This document shows positions 53,301 to 56,915 of a stretch of 64,000 nt of DNA, in pieces. Source of the DNA: Panonychus citri. Lineage: Eukaryota; Arthropoda; Arachnida; Trombidiformes; Tetranychidae. Location: contig NW_026515482.1 in assembly GCF_014898815.1 (NCBI RefSeq), positions 1,488,001 to 1,552,000 of the forward strand, in the 5' to 3' direction. Each line of letters opens with the position of its first letter. The first letter of the stretch is position 1. The notes beneath the pieces are model-generated. The model was not told the DNA's origin. It saw only the letters and a program-made list of their open reading frames with translations, and searched no databases. The translations under genes were made by a program, and so were the position numbers.

Positions 53301-54494
53301 AACGATTCCAATCAGAATTGATGATTGATTGTGATATAATATTTGATTCTGTTTGTGTATCTGATAACTAATCATTAATCATTAACCATTTATGATTGAA
53401 TAGTATTGATTGTTTGATAACATATCACAGCCAAATGGGAAAATGATTAAACTTAAAGTCTTAAAGTTAATTAGGTTAACTTTTTTTTTTGTTTGTTCCT
53501 CAGCAAATTGTATTAAATAACATTTCAATATGTTGAAAGTGTTAACCTGTTAATTTGATTGATCAACAATTAATCATCTTGTACTTATCCATATTATTAA
53601 TATCCTATGGATATTATAACAATTGTTGTTTACGGTTGGATTATTGTGATCACAATTTATTATAATCATGCAAATGTAAAAAAAAGGGAAACAGTTGATT
53701 GTTAATTATTAATGGTAATGTCTTTTTCCCAATCCAATTATTTTGATACTTGAGATGATAAATTTCACCTTTATTATGATTAACCTAATGATTTGACTTT
53801 CTCTCTCTCTCTCTCTGTTTTCATGGTGATATTTGATTCTGGTTATCAGGAAATGCTGAGGAGTTGAGGTGATAAATTTACCTATGATTAAGATGAATCC
53901 CTGAAAAATGGTTCCAATGATTCTGTATGAAACCGCATAATAAGATGGATCCTTGCAAATTGTTGAATTTGGAAATATATTCAGAGTGTTACAAGTTTCC
54001 GCTGCCACGGAGGCCACTTCGATATTGGGTAATGACGATGAGGGATAATCGATAGGTGGAGATGACGATGATTGCGATTCTTGTGGTGAAGATGAAATTG
54101 ACTGAGATGATGATGGAGATGATCCCAAGGCTAAAGATGATGATAATGATGATGAAGTTAACGATGATATACTTAATTGTGAAGATATAGATGAATCATT
54201 AATAATAAAATGATGATTACTATTAACATCTTCAGCTAATCGGTTTGCTGCATCAGCTACATAATCACATTCAGCAAGAAAACTATTGGCTAATGTTGAT
54301 GAATTAAGTGAATCAATTAATGATTGATTGTTAAAGAATGAAAGATTTGCTAAATTGTCAAAAAAAGTGTCCATTTTTACCGACGATAATTGTGACCTTA
54401 ATATCGTTGACGGCGGTATTGATAATAAGGTTGAAGGTGAAAAAAATGATAAAATTAACCAATTGATTAGCACGAAAATTATGAAAATAAACAT
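9202..54494 (-). CDS. TRH/EFLamide-type neuropeptide GPCR, three coding exons
   Basis: Class A G-protein-coupled receptor of the thyrotropin-releasing-hormone receptor family (in protostomes, EFLamide/EFLGamide receptors). Coding exons on the minus strand are 54494-53882, 51820-50961 and 9942-9202. Their sum is 2214 nt, exactly 738 codons including the stop, and phases match at both joins (1 and 0). TM1 spans the first junction (GFILIIG then VLGNIMVVIVVVKTRSMRTPTN). TM2 has LSIADLMVL, TM3 ends in VERYIAICHPMKAQ (ERY in place of DRY), TM6 has LWLPYRALLVYNS and TM7 NSAINPILYNALS (NPxxY). The extracellular N-terminus is Ser-rich with NxS/T sites. The third intracellular loop is long, with Ser/Thr and a run of eight His. 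A second start at 54374 (MDTFFDN) is possible; the first Met gives a hydrophobic leader resembling a signal peptide. Neither of the two TM exons is broken. Confidence 0.85.
9943..11189 (-). other. Receptor intron 2, distal part
   Basis: AT-rich intron sequence without coding or RNA-gene signal; frequent TCATGA words. Confidence 0.5.
11190..11953. mobile_element. TA-flanked inverted-repeat DNA element (CAGGG ends)
   Basis: A 764 bp element bounded by CAGGGTAATTCAGCTAC and its reverse complement, with TA on both sides, as in Tc1/mariner-type target duplication. The terminal inverted repeats are about 130-140 bp and similar, sharing blocks such as GAGCGATAGAGTCCATATTT. The interior has a 72-codon minus-strand open frame (11507-11725) with no family I recognise, so this looks non-autonomous. 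The CAGGG end also occurs in hAT elements, but no 8 bp duplication is visible. Confidence 0.75.
11954..15621 (-). other. Receptor intron 2 sequence
   Basis: No gene found. Contains a (CT)n array at 13558-13595, a short (GA)n run near 14130, (GAT)n near 12270 and two copies of the AAAAAGTTCT word. Confidence 0.5.
13558..13595. repeat. (CT)n microsatellite
   Basis: About 19 uninterrupted CT dinucleotides on the plus strand. Confidence 0.9.
15622..16453. mobile_element. 832 bp foldback (long inverted-repeat) MITE, mariner-like
   Basis: Starts TTAGGATGATCAGAAAG and ends with its reverse complement, with TA on both sides (15620-15621 and 16454-16455). The two arms are about 400 bp each and remain highly similar nearly to the centre near 16035. 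There is no coding capacity. The ends and TA duplication suggest a mariner-derived miniature element. A transcript through it, such as the receptor pre-mRNA, would fold into a very long hairpin. Confidence 0.85.
16454..19289 (-). other. Receptor intron 2 sequence
   Basis: No gene found. Contains a (GA)n array at 18139-18172, a GGAA-rich stretch around 18835-18900, and CAATTA/TAATTG-rich sequence between about 16.5 and 17.8 kb. Confidence 0.5.
18139..18172. repeat. (GA)n microsatellite
   Basis: About 17 uninterrupted GA dinucleotides on the plus strand. Confidence 0.9.
19290..19294. repeat. Target-site duplication ATCAT, left
   Basis: ATCAT immediately precedes the left LTR and is repeated at 29942-29946 after the right LTR. 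Five bases fits Ty3/Gypsy integration. Confidence 0.9.
19295..19665 (-). repeat. 3' LTR of the retrotransposon
   Basis: 371 bp, identical by eye to 29571-29941, with short terminal inverted repeats TGTTAGGGA/TCCCTAACA. Confidence 0.95.
19666..19678 (-). promoter_or_regulatory. Polypurine tract
   Basis: On the minus strand CAAGGGGGCTC directly precedes the 3' LTR, the expected place for priming plus-strand DNA synthesis. Confidence 0.7.
19795..22137 (-). CDS. Retrotransposon third ORF: RING/TRAF zinc finger - WG motifs - DEDDh exonuclease
   Basis: Intact 780-codon ORF; ATG at 22137 in good context (AAAATGG). Residues 60-116 carry eight Cys spaced like a RING finger (C60, C63, C73, C76, C81, C84, C113, C116). 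Residues 142-163 (C142, C147, H159, C163) resemble a TRAF-type finger. Residues 330-390 have three acidic tryptophan motifs (DWGNWDEF, SWGSWNEF, DWGN). Basic stretches at about 443-473 could be nuclear signals. Residues 512-690 match the REX4/ISG20 family of 3'-5' exonucleases, with AIDIE (D518, E520), GGTQDF (D605) and HSPVVDA (H663, D668) completing the DEDDh set. It follows pol after a 680 bp spacer and ends 129 bp before the 3' LTR, the position env takes in other elements; it has no signal peptide or membrane segment. Activity, ubiquitin-ligase function and Argonaute binding are inference. Confidence 0.85.
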   Translation of the reverse strand: MEGKIWKVNQKWLNEMVMHKLKQIFGPDWSSSPVTFYLPGLVLHQKPNFNQADSLMTMACRFCNHVPVNPMKCSECKSYYCRYCIILLYALNHRLKGNFKPNIDELENKNFLCIICPPSSLTKTLQLNSDETTQFSKLIVKCRSYDCEEFGNYYDLLKHLPNCRSDDYKVLSILNLYYFIQKEMESKGEPFENLIFTKEKSPDEFFALFDKRLMIQYPNEFEPPDGFTAVRESVDPIDPTRKIITKIGPKPTKEKIFPSTSKDSLPVEEELGNDFWHAPSDDPLFSESQQESTSKQPECINVYPPTSKLYHKRIAPPETTKSPVKPSEVDWGNWDEFVETSPKIPKPNPADEDSWGSWNEFGEVNQPSTSKLADKDDWGNSEIARAAKVSVPEQSLVDFDDDDEESSPSTTIKLELDKDLKPVGAKPRTIIPEEIIRKQFHGKHRRNALKNKRRLAKRSETGQLSNQDKRRRKVTEDFIMQNSNKNNVLQVKDNIHKNRIYQAWDELNEKKIKICAIDIEKCIIKTKRGEESFPCWIAIVDTHANICFNELVRYPKASIVRMNTNFHGVEYEHTKGAKTFEELRVKVIKILLQFDRIIVAGGTQDFLSLGFDWQDWAVIKPRIRDVNYYYTCKVNAQNKPVESLGLKYITFALFGKIIQEGCHSPVVDAGYTMFAYLIDYKAFEETIEIAKQLPQFTRPLSHLRYPTNEQMAVLINRIMTITLDWPWSIRKSACPEGRPATSYSAKDLCQSDVALRPPYSQVDLEIFRRWIVRPRITIRR
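20536..20554. repeat. AAGANTCTT-core palindrome in ORF3
   Basis: Arms of 9 around a single T, one A/C mismatch; inside the exonuclease-domain coding sequence. Confidence 0.7.
20912..20934. repeat. AAGANTCTT-core palindrome in ORF3
   Basis: Arms of 11 around a single T, one G/T mismatch; encodes the EES-type reading of the core. Confidence 0.7.
21338..21360. repeat. AAGANTCTT-core palindrome in ORF3
   Basis: Arms of 11 around a single A, seven inner pairs perfect, two G/T mismatches farther out. Confidence 0.6.
22203..22233. repeat. AAGANTCTT-core palindrome in the spacer
   Basis: Eight perfect inner pairs around T22218, then an imperfect outer stem with a one-base slip. Confidence 0.65.
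22540..22566. repeat. Perfect 13-1-13 palindrome in the spacer
   Basis: Arms of 13 with no mismatch around C22553; core AAGACTCTT. Confidence 0.85.
22655..22681. repeat. 12-3-12 palindrome in the spacer
   Basis: Arms of 12 around TCT with one T/G and one A/C mismatch. Confidence 0.65.
22755..22781. repeat. 13-1-13 palindrome in the spacer
   Basis: Arms of 13 around T22768, core AAGATTCTT, one G/T mismatch. Confidence 0.85.
22819..25515 (-). CDS. pol: pol, second part: end of RT, RNase H, integrase
   Basis: Same frame as the first pol part, separated only by the TAA at 25516-25518. Counting from the codon at 25497: RNase H with LFVDAS (D108) and TDH (D175); integrase zinc finger H368, H375, C405, C408; integrase catalytic core D437, D496, E532, with 35 residues between the last two (DD35E). 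RT, RNase H, then integrase is the Ty3/Gypsy order. The tail after about residue 690 is Ser/Glu/Gln/Asn-rich, includes repeats of the IQLYNQPNI type, and has no chromodomain. Several AAGANTCTT palindromes fall in it. Expression depends on passing the TAA. Confidence 0.93.
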   Translation of the reverse strand, partial: AGVTSFVCLGHLVSGKNVQPDPKKIERIKNLNPPSSYSQIRSHLGLFNYFGRFIENFAAIAAPLQELVQNKYKNISFEIKGEQLKSWEKLKEALTKKCLLTHFYPNRETKLFVDASAVAIGGILTQKDEDGNWNPIYFFGCKLQKYQYAYRVTEKECAAVVYACRKFAHLLRHKKFTVVTDHCALCELKKTRFKVTRIMRWQNDLAEFDFDVEYLKGEKHPADCFSRSNEWSHKQKGEMEDDHYDRYLNCVYPDKDDVLLEDMELLEETRIVENETQKILLGFVRQFDVLDREQAKMFIRSCKTPNLEKGNQSELITHQLNDSRCNMIKEELREGRMTRKFQVRDGILYALRNDRSCRFYLPDSLINKIFNQYHNSIEAGHFGTKPTFQKIALDFWFPNMEDIIKEKVSGCEKCQEFKSKTYKEGKAKPMPVPNTPFERIQIDMIGPFPTSKSGNKYALVAIDVLTRFGVAKPFKKGSSKDVIVFIEGIIHQFGRPKIIQTDNGQIFTAKEVLEFVQSHGIKTLNSTVYHPQTNGLVERLNGIIKTRITIYTENECEWDKNFQALVYSYNVSIKPNLGKSPFQLLLNYEPRTLAHNELEIDPLYKEENIHQAREEVREKIIHSSEHSAFKRNETLKEPSYERGDIVRIKPVPYTTGAKITKRKFFGKFIVLQPYESAAKIINVYNGQVKVLNYDRIKKANLPKSSNHEILLKKHPIVANEEESSSSKQSASNEKSHENVQCSDEESSSPEAIQPLEQETEPITVTLPVTIPQQQPSNQSQQIDQTVMNETTSQHQLVSEPTEEESSSMVPCATNIQLYNQPNIHLNNQIRNPNIQLYNQPNIQLNNQPNTAQQTINFNESSETEVEESDVNSANTRKKTRKKRIWPTHQMERRPRKQN
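23096..23112. repeat. AAGANTCTT-core palindrome in pol tail
   Basis: Eight perfect pairs around T23104; encodes part of a Glu-Ser run. Confidence 0.6.
23271..23291. repeat. Perfect 10-1-10 palindrome in pol tail
   Basis: Core AAGATTCTT around T23281, no mismatch. Confidence 0.8.
23340..23360. repeat. Perfect 10-1-10 palindrome in pol tail
   Basis: Core AAGATTCTT around T23350, no mismatch. Confidence 0.8.
23937..23959. repeat. Perfect 11-1-11 palindrome in integrase coding sequence
   Basis: Core AAGAGTCTT around G23948; overlaps the codons for GIKTLNS just before the conserved HPQTNG motif. Confidence 0.85.
24663..24697. repeat. 17-1-17 palindrome in pol coding sequence
   Basis: Core AAGAATCTT around A24680; 16 of 17 pairs match, the other is T/G. 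It is the longest of the set. Confidence 0.9.
25416..25438. repeat. Perfect 11-1-11 palindrome near the RT/RNase H junction
   Basis: Core AAGATTCTT around T25427; encodes RIKNLNP. Confidence 0.85.
25516..25518 (-). other. In-frame TAA interrupting pol
   Basis: Context AGC TAA GCT. The frame is continuous on both sides, so this is a nonsense mutation or a readthrough codon, not an indel. Confidence 0.85.
25516..27333 (-). CDS. pol: pol, first part: zinc knuckle, protease, reverse transcriptase
   Basis: Numbering from the codon at 27333 (TTG, not an AUG; entry is by frameshift from gag). Gln/Asn-rich start; a CX2CX4HX4C zinc knuckle at C75, C78, H83, C88; an aspartic protease with DTGA at D176; RT with LDLAQGYYQL and the catalytic YFDD at 569-572. 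The frame ends at an in-frame TAA (25516-25518) within the RT thumb/connection, after which the same frame continues. The zinc knuckle is usually at the end of Gag, so here the frameshift lies upstream of the nucleocapsid. Confidence 0.93.
   Translation of the reverse strand: MAKSKTPIKSTQQSQSVISVTPKRPLYRNQQQQQQQGNQQGQVSQPQSGNRPINTNLNGNNNNRPSNQYQGKYWCDRCKSSTHSNERCRFNPANEGQKSISSNPSSNQQVNPNQQQLVSNQNVNYVEFDQPVNENNHVINVAKLMVGTNSVQMSDELRFPMVTFNFNNVKVRGLIDTGACTTLINRAIASRIGLLAYPFSVKFQAINTSTVNCEYFVPIKVCKGNESTIMAAYVIDDLSNDIILGENIIKYTELIIKARGPRQPYDLYQFNLNNKYNIKLEIPDLCDVHRLLTKWYDESFDMKKLVHLPINHINSLPSKPKVNFVKFFHHEYPLDSSNLINHIEEFQENSIDLPEDINNVNQRLYAQINPDLSQEDKRKIYQVLIEEKASFSSTKYDLGCVPAHVTNFKIDIGNKDIPKCKPFRSSEKMREEMRKIIREFKENGIIENSDTGGGAPAFVVPKPNGTWRMVTSYIELNKLINKRQFPMPNIDDAINQLKGNKFFTTLDLAQGYYQLEIPPEERDKTSFVTEDGVYRYRRLPMGLADAPSYFQEVINKVLGDLKYTCCFGYFDDIVIYGKTIEQLCENMKKVIKALKVYGFKIALKS
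26154..26180. repeat. Perfect 12-3-12 palindrome in pol
   Basis: Arms of 12 around AAG, no mismatch; a related but different core from AAGANTCTT. Confidence 0.8.
27341..27343 (-). other. Candidate +1 frameshift site, gag to pol (AAG TGA T)
   Basis: The gag frame stops at TGA; shifting +1 over the T gives GAT TGG and enters the open pol frame. The stop-codon context resembles +1 sites of the antizyme type. Confidence 0.5.
27341..27880 (-). CDS. gag: gag, second part (capsid-like)
   Basis: About 179 residues in the frame +1 to the first gag part. It has the Leu/Trp/Phe-rich composition of retrotransposon capsid (WIDHITVVLEG, YDNWKEKLL, PVEFFKKIE). It ends at TGA 27341-27343, and the pol frame is again +1. 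It has no AUG of its own in a useful position, so it is probably expressed by frameshift or represents a mutated gag. Confidence 0.75.
   Translation of the reverse strand: MQQESLVNPDPKSKLPLPAQNALYRINRRKWPNNSIQQTFAQFLETMEFDLRILDPLKETWIDHITVVLEGEPRKIAEKISQENHLLSYDNWKEKLLNSTINKTEITEALYTVLQKKYSTNENPVEFFKKIESSIKVICPDAKDREISILVAGTLPVEIQNEIIPEKETIFDLESLKQK
27430..27455. repeat. Perfect 12-2-12 palindrome in gag
   Basis: Arms of 12 around TT, no mismatch, in the capsid coding sequence. Confidence 0.8.
27852..27857 (-). other. Candidate +1 frameshift site inside gag (CCC TGA T)
   Basis: The first gag frame ends CCC TGA; skipping the T gives GAT CCC and continues the second gag frame. CCC before UGA is a known kind of +1-prone context. 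Confidence 0.5.
27852..28301 (-). CDS. gag: gag, first part
   Basis: First ATG at 28301 (MNEVEQQQREKN); stop TGA at 27852-27854. About 149 residues, helical and charged. The frame stays open upstream of this ATG to about 28520 without another AUG, and that stretch (for example SDLELSQETLIKLDLSEE) looks like protein. So the true start may be non-AUG or supplied by splicing. A +1 step at the terminal CCC TGA T continues into the second gag part. Confidence 0.7.
   Translation of the reverse strand: MNEVEQQQREKNRQTNEKLTRNELINLASEWGVSKVNSKSNEMLLREIIDAHLIQHLYENHIIPDHENDVDILQKIEYKWEDGIELRKMGCDHQTIIKLLENGVRSIDTLMFIKENQLQQFNIPIAQAFMLFNRYCKPERFATRESCEP
28614..28651. repeat. Leader palindrome A2
   Basis: Outer arms CTAAATTGT/ACAATTTAG perfectly complementary, with GGT/ACC inside. 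Confidence 0.75.
28725..28766. repeat. Leader palindrome A3
   Basis: Eleven perfect outer pairs and GGTA/TACC inside. Confidence 0.75.
28841..28880. repeat. Leader palindrome A4
   Basis: Outer arms of 10 with one T/G mismatch; the core is degenerate. Confidence 0.6.
29386..29408. repeat. AAGANTCTT-core palindrome in the leader
   Basis: Arms of 11 around A29397, one A/A mismatch. Confidence 0.7.
29452..29476. repeat. AAGANTCTT-core palindrome in the leader
   Basis: Arms of 12 around A29464, one G/T mismatch. Confidence 0.7.
29550..29567 (-). promoter_or_regulatory. Candidate tRNA primer-binding site
   Basis: On the minus strand TGGTGGAGATGAC starts three bases inside the 5' LTR. TGG is the complement of a tRNA CCA end. 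I could not assign the primer tRNA. Confidence 0.5.
29571..29941 (-). repeat. 5' LTR of the retrotransposon
   Basis: 371 bp, same as 19295-19665 by eye. It contains TATAAATA (minus strand, 29838-29845) and AATAAA (29629-29634), consistent with U3 promoter and poly(A) signal. Confidence 0.95.
29838..29845 (-). promoter_or_regulatory. LTR TATA box
   Basis: TATAAATA on the minus strand, about 100 bp into the 5' LTR and about 205 bp before the AATAAA. Confidence 0.55.
29942..29946. repeat. Target-site duplication ATCAT, right
   Basis: Matches 19290-19294. Confidence 0.9.
31481..31516. repeat. (GA)n microsatellite
   Basis: About 18 GA units on the plus strand. Confidence 0.9.
33796..33840. repeat. 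(GA)n microsatellite
   Basis: About 22 GA units on the plus strand. Confidence 0.9.
34314..35683. mobile_element. TA-flanked inverted-repeat DNA element, 1.37 kb
   Basis: Ends CAGGGCTATCCAGCTATTTTC and its near reverse complement, with TA on both sides. Inverted repeats of about 85 bp. End and subterminal words (CTCAATTGTCA, AAGGTCAT, GAACGC) are shared with 11190-11953, so the two are related. A plus-strand open frame at 35105-35317 (ATRGSPGSFAYQLIKFAF) may be a relic of an element protein; I do not recognise it as a transposase. Confidence 0.7.
35686..41871 (-). other. Receptor intron 2 sequence
   Basis: No gene found. Very rich in TCATGA; (GA)n arrays at 37674-37697 and 39412-39465. Short open frames here (for example 36266-36514) lack support. 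Confidence 0.5.
39412..39465. repeat. (GA)n microsatellite
   Basis: About 27 GA units, the longest in the window. Confidence 0.9.
41874..42020. mobile_element. Possible single end of a CAGGG-type DNA element
   Basis: TA then CAGGGTGTTTTTTATCAGC and TATTTC, resembling the ends of the two other elements. No opposite end found, so a truncated copy at best. Confidence 0.35.
42021..50960 (-). other. Receptor intron 2, proximal part
   Basis: No gene found. Microsatellites include (CAT)n near 44683-44706, AAAAGG units near 48143-48162, (CT)n near 49507 and 50301-50332, and (GA)n near 50053. The intron ends at the donor GTAAGT (minus strand, 50955-50960). Confidence 0.5.
50301..50332. repeat. (CT)n microsatellite
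   Basis: About 16 CT units on the plus strand. Confidence 0.9.
50961..51820 (-). CDS. Receptor exon 2: TM1 to TM5 and third intracellular loop
   Basis: Starts after CACTAG with VLGNIMVV and ends ...SRVQ before GTAAGT. Carries RTPTNCYLVSLSIADLMVL, the TM3 Cys (GCALF), VERYIAICHPMKAQ, and TM5 with FYIFPLLLSCVLYGLMARVLF, closely matching vertebrate TRH receptors. The loop after NPLSKTMG is long and Ser/Thr/His-rich. Confidence 0.9.
51821..53881 (-). other. Receptor intron 1
   Basis: About 2.06 kb from GTAAAT to CACTAG. No other feature beyond short GA/CT runs and a (GCT)n patch near 52251. Confidence 0.7.
53882..54494 (-). CDS. Receptor exon 1: extracellular N-terminus and start of TM1
   Basis: Ends YRIIGTIFQGFILIIG, whose last Gly codon is completed by exon 2. 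The N-terminal domain is long, Ser-rich and has several NxS/T sites and two Cys. Start choices are 54494 (hydrophobic leader) and 54374. Confidence 0.75.
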
Positions 54495-56906
54495 TGATCT
54501 TGACTCTTAAATTGTTGTTGATATTGATTAGATTGTGATGATGATGATAATAATAACAATTGATTTGATTCCAATGGTAAACTAATTAAAATCATTTCAT
54601 TGGTGAACCAAGAAAGTGGGGAAAAAAATTCAAACACTAATCATGATACTGAATCATGATTTTGGTAATAATTATGACACTCTTGATGACAATTAAAACA
54701 TAACAATTAAATGGTGATCACTTTCAAATAACTGGACAATACAATTATACTTGGATATTTATATGTGTCCAATAAGAGGTTGACTAGTGGTCAGTTTGAG
54801 TTATTATTTTGTCTGAATAAGATGATGATGGAGAGATAAATATTAACAGAGATGATGAGTAGTAATAATCATTGGTTTAGATGGTCAAGAATCTGTTGAT
54901 TAGTATTAGAAGAGGGATGAGGACGAAGTGGACACAAAGATGACCAAAGATGATGATTGGGATGATAGAAACACAAGGGAAAATGAGAGTAAATTGTTGG
55001 TAATCAGTGGAAGATGAAGATGGAGAGAAATTTGAAAAGATCCATGAAAACGAATAGAATACAAACAGAATTTCGAATTATTGCAATTTCATCATCATCA
55101 TCTTCTTCCTCCTTGTCTAATCTTCATCATCTTCATCACTTAAATCATTATCATTAAAGAAGATTGTTGTTGGAGATGAGAAGGAAAAAAAAATTTTCTT
55201 TTTTTTTCTTGTTCTTCTAACGGTAAATGTTTATCTCTCTCTGAGAAGAAGACAGTTACTACTACTTTCAGTTTCGCTGAATAGCTCAAGTTATATTACG
55301 TTAGTTTCTACCCATGGTGAAAATCCTATAACCTCCACTGAGCAAGATTCATTCAGAATCTTCATTTATCTTCCACCCTTTTCAATTTCTCTTCCATTCT
55401 ATCATCTTCTTCTCATCAATTTCATCATCATTCTTTCCTCTCTCCTTCTAAAACTAGCAAAGTTCTTAAACTTATGTAAGCTCATCGACCTCCCACTTTT
55501 CAACTTTTATTCTTTTTTATTCTCCCTCACTTACTCTCTCTCTCTCAATTCTCATCCCCATCTTCATCATCATCATCACCCACAACTCTTATTACCATAA
55601 TTTCAAGTCAATATCAAAAGCCAATATATAATCATAAATGAAAATGTTTCACTCTAAAAGTTAGTAGGTAAAAGATAAACTGTAAAAGTCAACATGATAA
55701 AGATGAAGATGGAAAATATTATCAATTATAATTGTTAACCAATCGATTCTTATTTGTACTTCTTGACCATTGTCATTATCTTTTCCTCTCTCAGTCTCCC
55801 TTTTATCGGATTTTTTCTCTCTCCATCCTCTCATCTTGATTTTCTCTCTCTCTTTGCCTTAACTACTGGTCACTATTTTCACTTGACCATCTCACAAATC
55901 TTTCAAGAAGCTTCATCTTACTCAAACGTCATCCCAATTTCAATTGTAATACTTGATATTATTTTATCTTCACTGACCATTGGATTTTATATATTTTATT
56001 TTACTCTTTTCGTTACAATTTCAAGCTACATTATTACTTCAGCTTATTGGTCAGTCCGAAGACCCAAAGCCTTTTATTTTATTAATATTTGATAGTAAAC
56101 AGAAAAAATTTCATTCAGTCCACTCACCCACACCTAAAACTGACCACAAGAGCCTTTTTTCAACAAAAAAAAATATTGTTCCAAGTTCAAATAAAGTTTT
56201 GAAACTTTTTTTCTGTTCTAATAAAAAATTGATTAACTTTCGATAACTTTGATTTTATCATTAGAACTTTTTTATTTTATTTACAAAGTTACAGAATTAC
56301 TTGATTTATATTTTAGTTTATATTCAAAATGTATCATGAAAAAGTTAATTAAATAAAATTAACTTTCCCTTTTACTAGCTAATCAACTGTAAATTAAATT
56401 AAACATCAATTATGATTGTGATTAAATCTTTTAAATTGTTTCTAAAGGAAATTGATTTTCATTTGATCGATAAACTAAATTAATGATTGTAAATACTGAT
56501 TAGTGATTCTGACAATCAATCTTATAGTATATTTATATAATATTATATATATATTGGATTAGAGTAATAAACAAGCTTATTGTTGATTTAATAGTTTGAC
56601 AATCAAGAAAAACTAATAACAATTGTTAACAATTTAGTAACACAAATCTCAAAATTGACAATTTAAAATTTTCACCTTAATTTCCTGTTTTCTTGCTCAA
56701 TCTCCGGTTTTCAATGGTTTCCGTTCACATTTATATACATATTCTGACAGGGTAGACGTTTAATTTAATTATGTTGAAAAAGTAAATATAAATTGTTATC
56801 AGTTTATAATCACAATCAATCAGGTAAATCAAACAAAAAGACATTAAAAATAAACAATTGCCAAAAATTTGGGTCAATTTGAATTAAAGTTCATTCGTTG
56901 TCCAAG

Positions 56907-56915
56907 AGATGGCGC
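56907..56915 (+). promoter_or_regulatory. CTCF-like motif
   Basis: AGATGGCGC preceded by CCAAG, matching the core of the arthropod CTCF motif. Confidence 0.4.

Noticed and set aside
55754..56246. Plus-strand open frames of 112 and 88 codons upstream of the receptor
   Set aside because: AT/CT-rich hydrophobic strings typical of random frames in this DNA; no homology recognised.
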